In this document: positions 18,725-28,127 of the stretch, in pieces
Position numbering within the stretch: position 1 is the stretch's first letter
Layout of the letters: each line of letters begins with the position of its first letter
From: Desulforapulum autotrophicum
GTDB lineage: Bacteria; Desulfobacterota; Desulfobacteria; Desulfobacterales; Desulfolunaceae
Reading direction: 5' to 3'
Length of the DNA stretch: 39,488 bases
Assembly: GCA_020723285.1 (NCBI GenBank)
Contig: DYJE01000042.1
Span: 1 to 39,488, forward strand
The notes under the pieces: model-generated
Seen by the model: only the letters and a program-made list of their open reading frames with translations
What the model was told of the DNA's origin: nothing
Database searches by the model: none
Made by a program: the position numbers and the translations under genes

Positions 18725-19847
18725 CATCCAGAAACACATCTCAAGCGCCCGGCGTATCGTGGTCAAGGTGGGCAGCGGGGTTCTGACCCGCGACCTGGGC
18801 CTTAACCTCACGGTCATCGCATCCCTGGCCCGGCAGATCAGCGGCCAGATGGACAAGAAACGTGAAATGATCCTCGTCAGTTCCGGTGCTGTGGCCTCGG
18901 GGGTGAAAAAAATCGGCCTTCCCAAACGGCCGGACAAAATGCCGGAAAAACAGGCTGCGGCGGCCATCGGTCAGGCCGGGCTCATCCACGAATACGAAAA
19001 GGCGTTTTCCATTCACGGCAAGCATGTGGCCCAGATTCTTCTGACCGACGAGGATTTAAGCAACAGAACGCGGTATCTGAATGCCCGGAACACCATGGGA
19101 ACCCTGCTTGACTGGGGCGTCCTTCCCATCATCAACGAAAACGACACCGTGGCGGTGGCGGAAATTAAATTCGGGGACAACGACAGCCTGTCCGCACGTG
19201 TGGCCCTCCTCATGGAAGCCGACCTCCTGATCAACCTCACGGACATCGACGGTCTTTACGACAAGGACCCCCGGCGTCACCCCGAAGCCAAACGCATCCG
19301 CGAGCTTGCGGGCATCGGCAAACACATCGAGGAACTGGCGGGCGGCGTTCCCGGAGCCCTGGGAACAGGCGGCATGCTGACGAAAATCAAAGCGGCGCGG
19401 AAAATGATCGCGTCGGGTATCCCCATGATCATTGCCTCGGGCAAAGACCCGGAGATTCTGGAAGACCTGTTTCAGGGCAAGGACAAGGGAACGTTTTTCA
19501 GACCCAGACACCAGCGCCTGGGCAGCCGGAAAGGCTGGATCGCCTTCAACTCCAAACCCAAAGGCGCGGTTTACCTTGACCATGGCGCAGCGGAAGCGGT
19601 AAGAATGAAAGGAAAAAGTCTTCTGCCCAGCGGCATCACACGGGTTCAGGGCGAATTCCGCATGGGTGCGCCGGTTGAAATTAGGGACCCGGAACAGGGT
19701 GTGATCGGGGTGGGGCTGGTGAATTACAGTTCGGAAGACATCGACACCATCAAAGGCCTCAAGTCCAAAGATATCGAAAAACGGCTGGGGCACAAAGAAT
19801 ACGACGAGGTGATCCACAGGGACAACCTCGCACTGACCGGAGAGTGA
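18684..19847 (+). CDS. proB: Glutamate 5-kinase
   Basis: It phosphorylates glutamate to gamma-glutamyl phosphate, the first and feedback-regulated step of proline synthesis. The kinase domain begins [14 protein letters not shown] and contains [11 protein letters not shown] and [10 protein letters not shown]. The C-terminal PUA domain (about the last 100 residues, [26 protein letters not shown]) makes it the long form. The start is uncertain: in-frame ATGs at 18675, 18684, 18696 and 18714 all lie inside the obgE tail and none has a clear ribosome binding site. I give 18684 (387 residues). proA follows four bases later. Confidence 0.94.
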   Translation: MSTQMTNSQTMNSDIQKHISSARRIVVKVGSGVLTRDLGLNLTVIASLARQISGQMDKKREMILVSSGAVASGVKKIGLPKRPDKMPEKQAAAAIGQAGLIHEYEKAFSIHGKHVAQILLTDEDLSNRTRYLNARNTMGTLLDWGVLPIINENDTVAVAEIKFGDNDSLSARVALLMEADLLINLTDIDGLYDKDPRRHPEAKRIRELAGIGKHIEELAGGVPGALGTGGMLTKIKAARKMIASGIPMIIASGKDPEILEDLFQGKDKGTFFRPRHQRLGSRKGWIAFNSKPKGAVYLDHGAAEAVRMKGKSLLPSGITRVQGEFRMGAPVEIRDPEQGVIGVGLVNYSSEDIDTIKGLKSKDIEKRLGHKEYDEVIHRDNLALTGE

Positions 19848-19851
19848 CATC

Positions 19852-21108
19852 ATGAGTGTGGAAACCATCATCAAGGACATGGCGGAAAAAGCGAAAAAAG
19901 CCTCGGTCCGCATGGCCTCCCTGACATCCGACCAGAAGAACAAAGCGCTGGTGGACCTGGCGGAACGCATCGAAACATCGGCGGAAAAACTCCAGAGTGA
20001 AAACAGGAAGGATCTGGATCGGGCCAGAGACATGGGCCTCACCGACGCCATGATCGACCGGCTGACCTTATCTGACAAAGTGATCGCGTCCATGGCCGAC
20101 GGCCTCCGCTATGTGGCCAAGCTGGAAGACCCTGTGGGAGCCATCACCAAAACATGGTCCCGGCCCAACGGACTTCAGGTGTCCAGGATGCGGATTCCCC
20201 TGGGCGTGATCGCCATGATCTACGAATCCCGGCCCAACGTCACCATCGACGCGGCGGGACTCTGCCTCAAGGCCGGAAATGCCATCATTCTCCGGGGCGG
20301 TTCAGAAGCTCTTCATTCCAATCAGGCTCTCGCGGCCCTGATCACCGAGTCCCTCACCGCCTGCGGACTTCCCGAACACGCGGCCCAGGTCGTTCCTGTC
20401 CGTGACCGGGACGCGGTGAATATCCTTCTCAAACAGGAAGAAAGCATCGATCTCATCATTCCCAGGGGTGGAGAAAGCCTGATCCGCGCCGTGGTTGAAA
20501 ATTCACGGATTCCCGTGCTCAAACATTACAAAGGCGTCTGCCATGTATACGTGGACAAGGACGGCGATCACGCCATGGCCGAAAACATCTGCCTGAACGC
20601 CAAAGCACAGCGCCCCGGCGTGTGCAATGCCATGGAAACCCTTCTGGTTCACCGGGACGAGGCGGCGGGTTTTCTGCCCCGGATGGCTGCGGCGTTTAAA
20701 TCGGTAGGCGTGACCCTCAAGGGCTGTGAACAGACCCGGGCTATTCTTCCCGATGTGGAACCCGCGACGGAGGAAGACTGGGCCACCGAATACCTGGATT
20801 TGATCCTGTCGGTGAAGGTGGTGAGGGATATGGACGAGGCCCTCGCGCACATCGCGGCCTACAGTTCGAAGCATACCGAATCCATCGTGACAAATGATTA
20901 CGCACGGGCCCGCAGATTCATCCGCGAAGCCGATTCTTCTGCGGTCATGGTCAACGCCTCCACACGGTTCAATGACGGAGGCGAGCTTGGGCTTGGCGCG
21001 GAAATCGGTATCAGCACGTCGAAGCTCCATGCCTTCGGACCCATGGGGCTTGAAGAACTGACCACCACCAAGTTTGTGGTGTTCGGCGACGGGCAGGTGC
21101 GCGGGTAG
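19852..21108 (+). CDS. proA: Gamma-glutamyl phosphate reductase
   Basis: A 418-residue NADPH-dependent enzyme that reduces gamma-glutamyl phosphate to glutamate semialdehyde, the second step of proline synthesis. Family motifs are [16 protein letters not shown], the segment [17 protein letters not shown] with the catalytic Cys, and [32 protein letters not shown] precedes the ATG. It is the last gene of the operon; a repeat element rather than a standard terminator follows. Confidence 0.97.
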   Translation: MSVETIIKDMAEKAKKASVRMASLTSDQKNKALVDLAERIETSAEKLQSENRKDLDRARDMGLTDAMIDRLTLSDKVIASMADGLRYVAKLEDPVGAITKTWSRPNGLQVSRMRIPLGVIAMIYESRPNVTIDAAGLCLKAGNAIILRGGSEALHSNQALAALITESLTACGLPEHAAQVVPVRDRDAVNILLKQEESIDLIIPRGGESLIRAVVENSRIPVLKHYKGVCHVYVDKDGDHAMAENICLNAKAQRPGVCNAMETLLVHRDEAAGFLPRMAAAFKSVGVTLKGCEQTRAILPDVEPATEEDWATEYLDLILSVKVVRDMDEALAHIAAYSSKHTESIVTNDYARARRFIREADSSAVMVNASTRFNDGGELGLGAEIGISTSKLHAFGPMGLEELTTTKFVVFGDGQVRG

Positions 21109-21136
21109 AGCGGATAGCAAAGATGAACGTCCAACA

Positions 21137-21290
21137 TTGATGGACTCGTAAAAAGTCGCCCGATGGCTATGGAAAAAGGCCCAGAGGCAAGGCATAGTGT
21201 TTGGCCAGGCGCGAAGGCATACATATAGTATGTCGAGTGTCTGGCCAAACACTATAACGCCGCATATGGGACTTTTTACGACGCCATCAA
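21137..21290. repeat. Nested palindromic repeat element (MITE/REP-like)
   Basis: A 154-base element with three nested inverted repeats. The outer arms (21137-21157 and 21270-21290) match at 19 of 21 bases and include GTAAAAAGTC / GACTTTTTAC. The inner arms (21195-21208 and 21241-21254) are a perfect 14-bp match, TAGTGTTTGGCCAG. At the centre, CATAC-ATATA-GTATG spans 21218-21232. A 9-base direct repeat, CAACATTGA, occurs at 21132-21140 and 21288-21296 and overlaps the arm ends. It has no coding potential. The form is that of a non-autonomous mobile or REP-type repeat; copy number in the genome cannot be seen here. Confidence 0.75.
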
Positions 21291-21320
21291 CATTGAACAT
21301 CCAACGTCCAACATCGAATG
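21288..21320. repeat. Degenerate direct repeats beside the palindromic element
   Basis: The unit CAACATTGAACATC / CAACGTCCAACATCG recurs imperfectly here, and AACGTCCAACATTGA also occurs left of the element at 21126-21140. Short AACATT/AACGTCC iterations of this type are common in intergenic spacers; no function is assigned. Confidence 0.45.
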
Positions 21321-21465
21321 GGTTGTTCTTCGGAGGGTCGTCGTGCCGGTCTTGGGGGCCGGGGTTTATCATACAGCACATGATGATCCGTGGACTGAAC
21401 GTTTATCCCTTTGCCTGTCCGTCAGTGACCATTCGGATTTGATAAACAACCACGGGTGTTACATC

Positions 21466-22170
21466 GTGACAGACGAGCAAACGACAAAGCAGGACCTCTG
21501 GCCCGGTGAAGGCATCTCCCGGGTCGGTTTGTTTGGGGGAACCTTTGATCCGGTTCACCGGGGGCACCTGCGCGTGGTCATGGACGTGAAAAAGGGTTTC
21601 GGGCTTGACACGGTGGTGGTCATCCCGTCGGCCGTTCCGCCGCACAAGACGGTCGCGCATGTTTCAAGTGCCGCCGACCGCCTGGCCATGACCCGGCTCT
21701 GTTTCGAAAACCGGGACGGGTTTACCGTGTCGGATGTGGAGCTGGCCCGGGAAGGGCCTTCCTACACCATCGATACTGTCAGGTGGTACATGGAGACGAA
21801 AAAGCCCATGGACACGATGATGCTGATCATGGGTGCCGATGCTTTCTTTGAAATCCACACCTGGAGGTCGTACCGGGAAATCCTTGAAACCGTGGACCTT
21901 GTGGTGATGAAACGTCCCGGTCTGCCGGGTGACATGGGGGAAAAGACAGCCCGATATCTTACCGCCGTCATGGATGGCGGATACAGGTCAAGCGGCCGGT
22001 CCCTTTGTTTTCAGCACGAAAAGTTCAGGTCTGTTCACCTGTTTGAGGTAAAACAGATGGAGGAATCGTCCACGGAAATCCGGCGGCGAATTAAAAACAA
22101 CCTCGATGTGTCACGGTTTCTTCTTCCGGAAGTCGATGACTACATCAGGACAAAAGGATTGTACAGATGA
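21466..22170 (+). CDS. nadD: Nicotinate-nucleotide adenylyltransferase
   Basis: It transfers AMP from ATP to nicotinate mononucleotide in NAD synthesis. The nucleotidyltransferase motif VGLFGGTFDPVHRGHL and the C-terminal STEIRRRI (family SSTxIR) are present, with IMGADAFFEIHTW between. The open frame extends to 21343, but that part has no family similarity. The GTG at 21466 (234 residues) is the most reasonable start, although its ribosome binding site is weak. The stop overlaps the rsfS start (ATGA), and the rsfS pairing supports the call. Confidence 0.9.
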   Translation: MTDEQTTKQDLWPGEGISRVGLFGGTFDPVHRGHLRVVMDVKKGFGLDTVVVIPSAVPPHKTVAHVSSAADRLAMTRLCFENRDGFTVSDVELAREGPSYTIDTVRWYMETKKPMDTMMLIMGADAFFEIHTWRSYREILETVDLVVMKRPGLPGDMGEKTARYLTAVMDGGYRSSGRSLCFQHEKFRSVHLFEVKQMEESSTEIRRRIKNNLDVSRFLLPEVDDYIRTKGLYR

Positions 22171-22553
22171 GCGGCAAAAGAAAAGAAAAAACAAACGACG
22201 ATTTTTTAAAACCCTATATCGCGGTGCTTTCGGAGCGTAAAGCTGAAGACGTGATGGTTCTGGATGTCCGGGGTCTCACCTCCTACACCGACGCCTTCAT
22301 CATTGCCAGCGGAAGATCCACACGTCAGGTATCGTCCATCGGCCAGCATATCGATACGGAAATGAAAAAGAAGGGTGTGAAAGCCTTCAGCGTGGACGGT
22401 CTCGAAGAAGGACGATGGGTTCTTCTGGACTACGGTGACGTGATCATTCATGTGTTTTACGAGGAGGTCCGAAGGTTCTACAACCTGGAAGGCCTCTGGG
22501 CCGACGCCCGGCAGGTGGATATAACCGGAGAGAACGCCAACAACCCGTCGTAG
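22167..22553 (+). CDS. rsfS: Ribosomal silencing factor RsfS (Iojap family)
   Basis: A 128-residue protein that binds L14 on the 50S subunit and blocks subunit joining in stationary phase or starvation. Family motifs are DVMVLDVRGLTSYTDAFIIASGRSTRQV and WVLLDYGDVIIHVFYEEVRRFYNLEGLWADA. It overlaps nadD by four bases; nadD-rsfS is a widespread gene pair. Confidence 0.96.
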   Translation: MSGKRKEKTNDDFLKPYIAVLSERKAEDVMVLDVRGLTSYTDAFIIASGRSTRQVSSIGQHIDTEMKKKGVKAFSVDGLEEGRWVLLDYGDVIIHVFYEEVRRFYNLEGLWADARQVDITGENANNPS

Positions 22554-22609
22554 GTCGGTTTTTCAAACCCGACACATGCCCCGAGCCTTAATCAGAACAA
22601 GGTGCAACC

Positions 22610-24133
22610 ATGAACAAACCCGTGATGCTGATGATACTGGATGGTTGGGGCATCAACCCCTCCCGTGAAAACAACGCCGTGGCCATGGCCGCCACGCCCA
22701 ATCTCGACCGGCTATTTTCAGAATACCCCAGCACCCGGTTGGACTGCTCAGGCCCGGACGTGGGCCTGCCCGAAGGTGTCATGGGAAATTCCGAGGTGGG
22801 CCATCTCAACATCGGCGCCGGGCGCACGGTGTACCAGACCCTTCTCCGCATTGACCGGGCCATCGCCGATCGCTCCTTTTTCGACAATCCCGCATTCAAA
22901 ACCGTGATGAACGAGGTGGAATCCCGAAAATCACGTCTTCACATCATGGGTCTTGTTTCAGATGGCGGCGTCCACAGCCAGCTCACCCATCTCCTGGCCC
23001 TGGTGGACATGGCGGAAAGCCTGGGGCTCAACGATGTCCTGATTCACCCCATTCTGGACGGCCGGGACACACCGCCGGACAGCGGACTCGGCTATATCGG
23101 CCGGCTTTCCGCCGCCCTGTCAGGCAAAAAGGGCGTTCGTATCGCAACCCTTTGCGGACGTTATTATGCCATGGACCGGGACACCCGCTGGGAACGGACG
23201 GAGCAAGCGTACCGACTTTACACCGAAGGGACAGGTGTTACCGAAGACGATCCGTCAACCGCCATCCGCAACGCCTATGACCGGGGTGAAACCGACGAAT
23301 TCGTAAAACCCGTGGTGCTCGATCCGGCGGCCCCGATGGCCGACGGCGATGGTCTGATTTTTTTCAATTTCCGTGCCGACCGTGCCCGTCAGATCATCCG
23401 TGCGTTTGCCTCCGCCGAGTTTCAAGGCTTTTCGCGAAACAAAAAACCGTCACTCTGCGGCACCGTGTGCATGGCCCTCTACGACGAAACCTTCAATCTG
23501 CCTGTGGCTTTCGGGCCTGTAAAACTTTCGGGGATTCTGGGTGACGTGATCAGCCGAAAGGGCCTCACACAGCTGCGCATCGCCGAAACGGAAAAATACG
23601 CCCATGTGACTTACTTCTTCAACGGAGGAGAGGAAAAACCCTTCGAAGGCGAAGATCGCTGCCTGATTCCGTCCCCCCGAGACGCCGCCACTTACGACCT
23701 CGCCCCCCGGATGAGCGCCGACACGGTGGCGGATGAGCTGGTCAACCGGTTGTCTTTCGGCAATCCTTACGCCCTGATCGTGGTGAATTTCGCCAACATG
23801 GACATGGTGGGCCACACTGGTGTGATCTCGGCAGCGGTCATGGCCGTTGAAACCGTGGACGCCTGCGCGGGCCGGGTGATCGAGGCTTTCAGGAAAACCG
23901 GCGGCGACGTGATCGTCACGGCGGATCACGGCAATTCCGAACAGATGACCGATGAAAACGGCGGTCCCCACACAGCCCACACCCTGAATCCTGTGCCCCT
24001 GATCCTGGTGTCCGACAGCCTGAAAAACGCGGATTTAAAAACCGGTTGCCTGGGCGACATCGCCCCCACGGTGCTTGAGGTCATGGGCATCGAAAAACCG
24101 GTGGAGATGACCGGAACATCTCTGATCTGTTGA
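22610..24133 (+). CDS. gpmI: 2,3-bisphosphoglycerate-independent phosphoglycerate mutase
   Basis: A 507-residue metalloenzyme that interconverts 3- and 2-phosphoglycerate in glycolysis and gluconeogenesis. The alkaline-phosphatase-type core is visible: LMILDGWGI with the first metal ligand, the phosphoserine motif MGNSEVGHLNIGAGR, and the C-terminal metal site TADHGNSEQM followed by GPHTAHTLNPVPLIL. Length is typical of the Mn-dependent iPGM family. It follows rsfS by 56 bases. Confidence 0.97.
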   Translation: MNKPVMLMILDGWGINPSRENNAVAMAATPNLDRLFSEYPSTRLDCSGPDVGLPEGVMGNSEVGHLNIGAGRTVYQTLLRIDRAIADRSFFDNPAFKTVMNEVESRKSRLHIMGLVSDGGVHSQLTHLLALVDMAESLGLNDVLIHPILDGRDTPPDSGLGYIGRLSAALSGKKGVRIATLCGRYYAMDRDTRWERTEQAYRLYTEGTGVTEDDPSTAIRNAYDRGETDEFVKPVVLDPAAPMADGDGLIFFNFRADRARQIIRAFASAEFQGFSRNKKPSLCGTVCMALYDETFNLPVAFGPVKLSGILGDVISRKGLTQLRIAETEKYAHVTYFFNGGEEKPFEGEDRCLIPSPRDAATYDLAPRMSADTVADELVNRLSFGNPYALIVVNFANMDMVGHTGVISAAVMAVETVDACAGRVIEAFRKTGGDVIVTADHGNSEQMTDENGGPHTAHTLNPVPLILVSDSLKNADLKTGCLGDIAPTVLEVMGIEKPVEMTGTSLIC

Positions 24134-24218
24134 AGAAACCGACATAGCTGTGGTATGTTTTCAACGACGTTAAATCCACGGTATCGATGGATGGCAAGCA
24201 TCCGGAACGGAACAGATC

Positions 24219-25064
24219 ATGAAAAACCCTGAAACCCTCATGGCACGGTTCAAGGCGGTGAAAACCCTGCCCCACGTGGCCATGAAACTCATCAAGATGA
24301 TCGCCGCCGACGAAGGCATGGCCAGGGATTACGAAGACGTGATCCGCCATGACCCCACGTTGGTCATGCGTGTTTTCAAACTGGTGAACAGCGCGCATTT
24401 CGGCCTTGCTGAAAAGGTGGAGGATCTTTCGGAAGCCCTTTCTGTCATGGGCCTCAACAACCTGCGAAACATGGTGGTCATCGAGGCTCTCAAGGAAATT
24501 TACAAAGGAAAAATGAAAGCCGGAAAATTCTCCGGCAAGGCCCTCTGGAATCACTGCCTCGCCACCGGTCTCTGCTGCCGGATGATCAGCGAACGGATCT
24601 TCGACCAGAAAGGTGATGATGCGTTTCTCAGCGGACTGCTCCACGACGTAGGGCTGATGGTGGAATTCCAGGCGGCCCCGGATCAGTTCGAAGCCATGTC
24701 GGAATCCAGGAAAGGGAAAGAAAGTGTTTCCCTCATCGATCATGAAAACAAGGTGTTCGGCACCAATCATTCGGAAACGGGTTTCTGGCTGGCCCGTGAA
24801 TGGAAACTGCCCGCCGTGGTCCAGTTCGGCATCAGAGACCACCACACAATGCTTGACGATGTGAGTCCGTCCAGCATCACCGGTCTGATCCAGCTGGGAG
24901 AGCTGATCGCCTCGCGCTCGGGGTATATGGCTCATCCCGAACACGAAGATACTCTTTCCCCGCCTCTTGTAAGGCATCTCCGCGACAACATCGACGCTTA
25001 CCTGAACATCCAGCAGGACCTGAACGAAGAAATGGACAGGGCCAAAGGGGTCTACAGTCCATGA
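24219..25064 (+). CDS. HDOD-domain signalling protein
   Basis: A 281-residue cytoplasmic protein consisting of one HDOD domain (about residues 5-205: LPHVAMKLIKMI, VMRVFKLVNSAHFGL, NHCLATGLCCRMI, GLLHDVGLMVEF). HDOD domains derive from the HD hydrolase fold and usually act as non-enzymatic signalling modules. No other signalling domain is fused, so the input or output partner is unknown. It overlaps the DUF523 gene by four bases (ATGA), suggesting coupled expression. Confidence 0.88.
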   Translation: MKNPETLMARFKAVKTLPHVAMKLIKMIAADEGMARDYEDVIRHDPTLVMRVFKLVNSAHFGLAEKVEDLSEALSVMGLNNLRNMVVIEALKEIYKGKMKAGKFSGKALWNHCLATGLCCRMISERIFDQKGDDAFLSGLLHDVGLMVEFQAAPDQFEAMSESRKGKESVSLIDHENKVFGTNHSETGFWLAREWKLPAVVQFGIRDHHTMLDDVSPSSITGLIQLGELIASRSGYMAHPEHEDTLSPPLVRHLRDNIDAYLNIQQDLNEEMDRAKGVYSP

Positions 25065-25543
25065 CACCGAAAATCATGGTCAGTGCCTGTCTGATGGGGC
25101 ATCGTGTCAGATACGATGGTAAGCGTGTACCGGTTCATCCCTGTTTTGTAAAATGGAATGCTCTGGGATGGGTTTATCCCTTCTGTGCTGAAGTGGAAGG
25201 CGGACTTGGAGTGCCAAGAAAACCGTGTGAAATCGTGGGCGGTGATGGAGCGGATGTCCTTGCCGGTGTGGCCCGTGTGATCCGCTGTGACGGACTGGAT
25301 GTGACAGGGTTTTTTTTAAAAGGCGCGAAGAACGCGGAAAAATTCATTGTGCAGCATCAGATCGTTTACGCAGTGATGAAAGACGGAAGCCCGTCCTGTG
25401 GAAGCCACAGGATATACGACGGGTCGTTTTCAAAAATCAGGATTCCCGGCAAAGGCGTCGCCGTTTCTCTTCTGTATCGCTCCGGCGTTCGCGTTTTTTC
25501 GGAAAATGATATCGACATCCTGGATGGCATACTGAGCGGATAA
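25061..25543 (+). CDS. DUF523 family protein
   Basis: A 160-residue protein with the DUF523 pattern: N-terminal VSACLMGHRVRYDG, then YPFCAEVEGGLGVPR, MKDGSPSCGSHRIYDG and the final GKGVAVSLL. The conserved cysteines at VSACL, PFCAE and SPSCG suggest a metal or thiol site. The usual CPE is CAE here. The biochemical function is not established. It is translationally coupled to the HDOD gene and converges on the cold-shock gene six bases away. Confidence 0.85.
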   Translation: MTPKIMVSACLMGHRVRYDGKRVPVHPCFVKWNALGWVYPFCAEVEGGLGVPRKPCEIVGGDGADVLAGVARVIRCDGLDVTGFFLKGAKNAEKFIVQHQIVYAVMKDGSPSCGSHRIYDGSFSKIRIPGKGVAVSLLYRSGVRVFSENDIDILDGILSG

Positions 25544-25549
25544 GCTCAA

Positions 25550-25750
25550 TCAGAGTTTGATCACGTCGATGGCCGCAGGCCCCTTTTTTCCTTTGCCCAG
25601 CTGGTACGACACCCGTTCACCTTCGCGAAGCACTTTGAATCCCTGCATGTTGATCCCCGTGTGATGAACGAACACATCGTCCCCTTCATCCTGCCGGATA
25701 AAGCCGTAACCCTTTTTTTCATTGAACCATTTCACAGTCCCCGTGGGCAT
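25550..25750 (-). CDS. Cold-shock protein (CspA family)
   Basis: A 66-residue OB-fold nucleic-acid chaperone. The RNP1-type motif KGYGFI and RNP2-type DVFVHH are present, in MPTGTVKWFNEKKGYGFIRQ. The open frame extends 31 codons upstream, but GGAG lies eight bases before the ATG at 25750 and that start gives the standard N-terminus. Its long leader (about 110 bases from the candidate promoter) is common for csp mRNAs. Confidence 0.96.
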   Translation of the reverse strand: MPTGTVKWFNEKKGYGFIRQDEGDDVFVHHTGINMQGFKVLREGERVSYQLGKGKKGPAAIDVIKL

Positions 25751-25867
25751 ACACGTTCTCCATTTCAGTTTGTGTCTTTTCAATATGTCAGGAAGGGCAA
25801 TGAATGTTAAAAAGAAGCCTGTTTCATGGCTGACCCTATTCACTTGAGAACAGGGAGCTGTAAACCG

Positions 25868-25894
25868 GTTATCGCAAAATCATTCGCTTGTCAA
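25868..25894 (-). promoter_or_regulatory. Candidate promoter of the cold-shock gene
   Basis: On the minus strand, TTGACA is followed after 15 bases by an extended -10 element TGCGATAAC. The start would lie about 110 bases before the csp ATG, leaving a long untranslated leader. Confidence 0.45.
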
Positions 25895-25990
25895 ACATAA
25901 AAATCATCACACGAATGCAACCTCTGGCATCAACTCTGTCAATTCAAGACAGACACTCCATCCCATGAAGTTTTTCTGAAAAGGTGCAAT

Positions 25991-26016
25991 AAAAAAGGGC
26001 GGGTTAAACCCGCCCT
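25991..26016 (-). terminator. Rho-independent terminator of amtB-glnB
   Basis: On the minus strand the GC-rich hairpin AGGGCGGGTT/AACCCGCCCT is followed by TTTTTT. It lies 28 bases after the glnB stop codon and separates the nitrogen operon from the csp gene. Confidence 0.9.
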
Positions 26017-26043
26017 GAAATCGTGAGATTATCAATTCTGTCA

Positions 26044-26403
<360 letters not shown>

Positions 26404-26418
26404 TTATGTCGATGGAGA

Positions 26419-27714
26419 TTAGTCGATTTCAAAAGCACGTTCACCGTGGATCGCGTTATCCAGACCCATGACTTCCGCTTCTTTTTCCACCCGGATTCCG
26501 TTAGTGATCATTTTTGTGATAAAGATGACGATCAGGGTGGCCACAGCCGAATACGCGGCGGTTCCTGCGATGGATATGAGCTGAATCACAACTTGCTTAG
26601 GATTGCCGTAAAACAGGCCGGACGCTGTGGACGTGATGTCGGGACAGGCAAACAGACCGGTTGCGATGGCACCCCAGATTCCGCAGACACCGTGGACTCC
26701 GAAAGCGTCCAGGGAATCGTCGTATCCGATTTTGTGTTTGATGACGGCCACGCTGAAATATCCGAGGACGCCTGCCACAAGACCGATGATCAGCGAACCT
26801 CCAAGGTTGACGAATCCTGCGGCCGGCGTGATGGACACAAGGCCTGCAACCGCGCCTGACGCGATACCGAGAACCGTGGGCTTTCCGCTTCTCATCCATT
26901 CAGCGCACATCCAGCTGATGGCGGCCATGGCGGCGGAAGTGTTGGTCACCATGAACGCAGACGCTGATATTCCATCGGCGGCAAGTGCACTTCCGGCGTT
27001 GAAGCCGAACCACCCGAACCAGAGGAGGCCGGCACCCAGGGCGGTCAGTGTAACACTTGATGGGAACATGGCTTCTTTGCCGAAACCCGTGCGCTTTCCA
27101 AGCACAAGGCACAATACAAGCCCGGCGATACCGGCGTTGATATGGACAACGTTGCCACCCGCGAAATCGAGAGCCCCCATTTTAAACATCCAGCCGCCGC
27201 CCCACGCCCAGTGGCAGATCGGAGCATAGACTACGGTGATCCAAAGAACCGTGAACACAATCCAGGACGAGAATTTCATTCGGTCCACCACTGAACCCAG
27301 GGCCAGGGCCACGGTGATGCAGGCGAACGTCATCTGAAACATGATGAATACAAGTTCGGGGATCGATCCGGAAATACTGGCAATGCCGACGCCGGCAAGA
27401 AACAGTTTGTCAAGTCCGCCGATGATGCCTTTGACATCGGTGCCAAAAGACAGGCTGTACCCCCACATGACCCAGACCACGCTGCCAAGGCAGTAGGCGA
27501 TGAACGTCATGGCAAAGGTGTTGAGCAGGTTCTTGTACCGGGACATGCCCCCGTAAAACAAGGCCAGGCCGGCGGGGGTCATCATCATGACCAGAGCTGT
27601 GGCGACGATGATCCACGCCGTGTTGCCCGCATTGATCGTCGGAACGTCCTCCGCGTAAACGGAAAGCGGAATAAGGGATAGAATCGCTGAATAAATGATC
27701 GGTTTCATTTTCAT
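26419..27714 (-). CDS. amtB: Ammonium transporter (Amt family)
   Basis: A 431-residue inner-membrane channel with an N-terminal signal (IIYSAILSLIPLSVYAED) and about 11 membrane segments. The twin pore histidines are visible in GNVVHINAGIAG and in FGVHGVCGIWG. The open frame begins four codons upstream, but those codons contain the Shine-Dalgarno GGAGG itself, so the ATG at 27714 is the start. A sigma-54 promoter lies upstream, and glnB follows. Confidence 0.97.
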   Translation of the reverse strand: MKMKPIIYSAILSLIPLSVYAEDVPTINAGNTAWIIVATALVMMMTPAGLALFYGGMSRYKNLLNTFAMTFIAYCLGSVVWVMWGYSLSFGTDVKGIIGGLDKLFLAGVGIASISGSIPELVFIMFQMTFACITVALALGSVVDRMKFSSWIVFTVLWITVVYAPICHWAWGGGWMFKMGALDFAGGNVVHINAGIAGLVLCLVLGKRTGFGKEAMFPSSVTLTALGAGLLWFGWFGFNAGSALAADGISASAFMVTNTSAAMAAISWMCAEWMRSGKPTVLGIASGAVAGLVSITPAAGFVNLGGSLIIGLVAGVLGYFSVAVIKHKIGYDDSLDAFGVHGVCGIWGAIATGLFACPDITSTASGLFYGNPKQVVIQLISIAGTAAYSAVATLIVIFITKMITNGIRVEKEAEVMGLDNAIHGERAFEID

Positions 27715-27773
27715 GGGGTCCTCCAAAAAGTTTATAAATAATACATGCCGAAATTTCTGTTGACTTTCTCTAT

Positions 27774-27789
27774 TGCATGGTCGATGCCA
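27774..27789 (-). promoter_or_regulatory. Sigma-54 promoter (-24/-12) of amtB-glnB
   Basis: On the minus strand TGGCAT-CGACC-ATGCA matches TGGCAC-N5-TTGCA with the invariant GG and GC at exact spacing. The RNA start would be near 27763, about 50 bases before the amtB ATG. This fits NtrC-type nitrogen control; no consensus NtrC site was identified upstream. Confidence 0.7.
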
Positions 27790-28127
27790 AGATAAGAAAT
27801 ATCTTGTAAAAGTATTAAATTCAGATAAATAAATGATTTTTAAAATTCTATGGGCAATATTTAAAATACAATTTTGTATATTTGTTACAAATATATTCCA
27901 AATTTGAATTTTAGCATTTCCTGGATATCCGCGCTGTTAAATCGGGTGGCAAATGAGTGTATAGCGCGTACCATAAACGACACTCTGCCAATACGTTTAA
28001 ACTGTCAGGGTCGGCTCGGAGAGAAAATGATTGACACTTTAAATAGAGAGGGATATTTCTGTTAATAACAACCCCTTACGATGAATTCAAATCGATGGTC
28101 CATGTCAATTATAAAGGAGTGATGCCC
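27790..28127. other. AT-rich divergent intergenic region between amtB and the lipoprotein gene
   Basis: It contains the upstream part of the amtB control region. On the plus strand a TTGACA box at about 28031-28036 has TATTTC 17 bases later, a weak candidate promoter for the gene at 28128. I see no gene in it; a 63-codon open frame at 27874 lacks a ribosome binding site and family similarity. Confidence 0.4.

Noticed and set aside
21343-21465. Upstream extension of nadD by 41 codons
   Set aside because: It has no family similarity and lies in repeat-flanking spacer; the GTG at 21466 is closer to the conserved N-terminus.
24081-25067. Open frame of 328 codons on the minus strand across the HDOD gene
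   Set aside because: The HDOD domain on the plus strand is clear; this is its antisense shadow.
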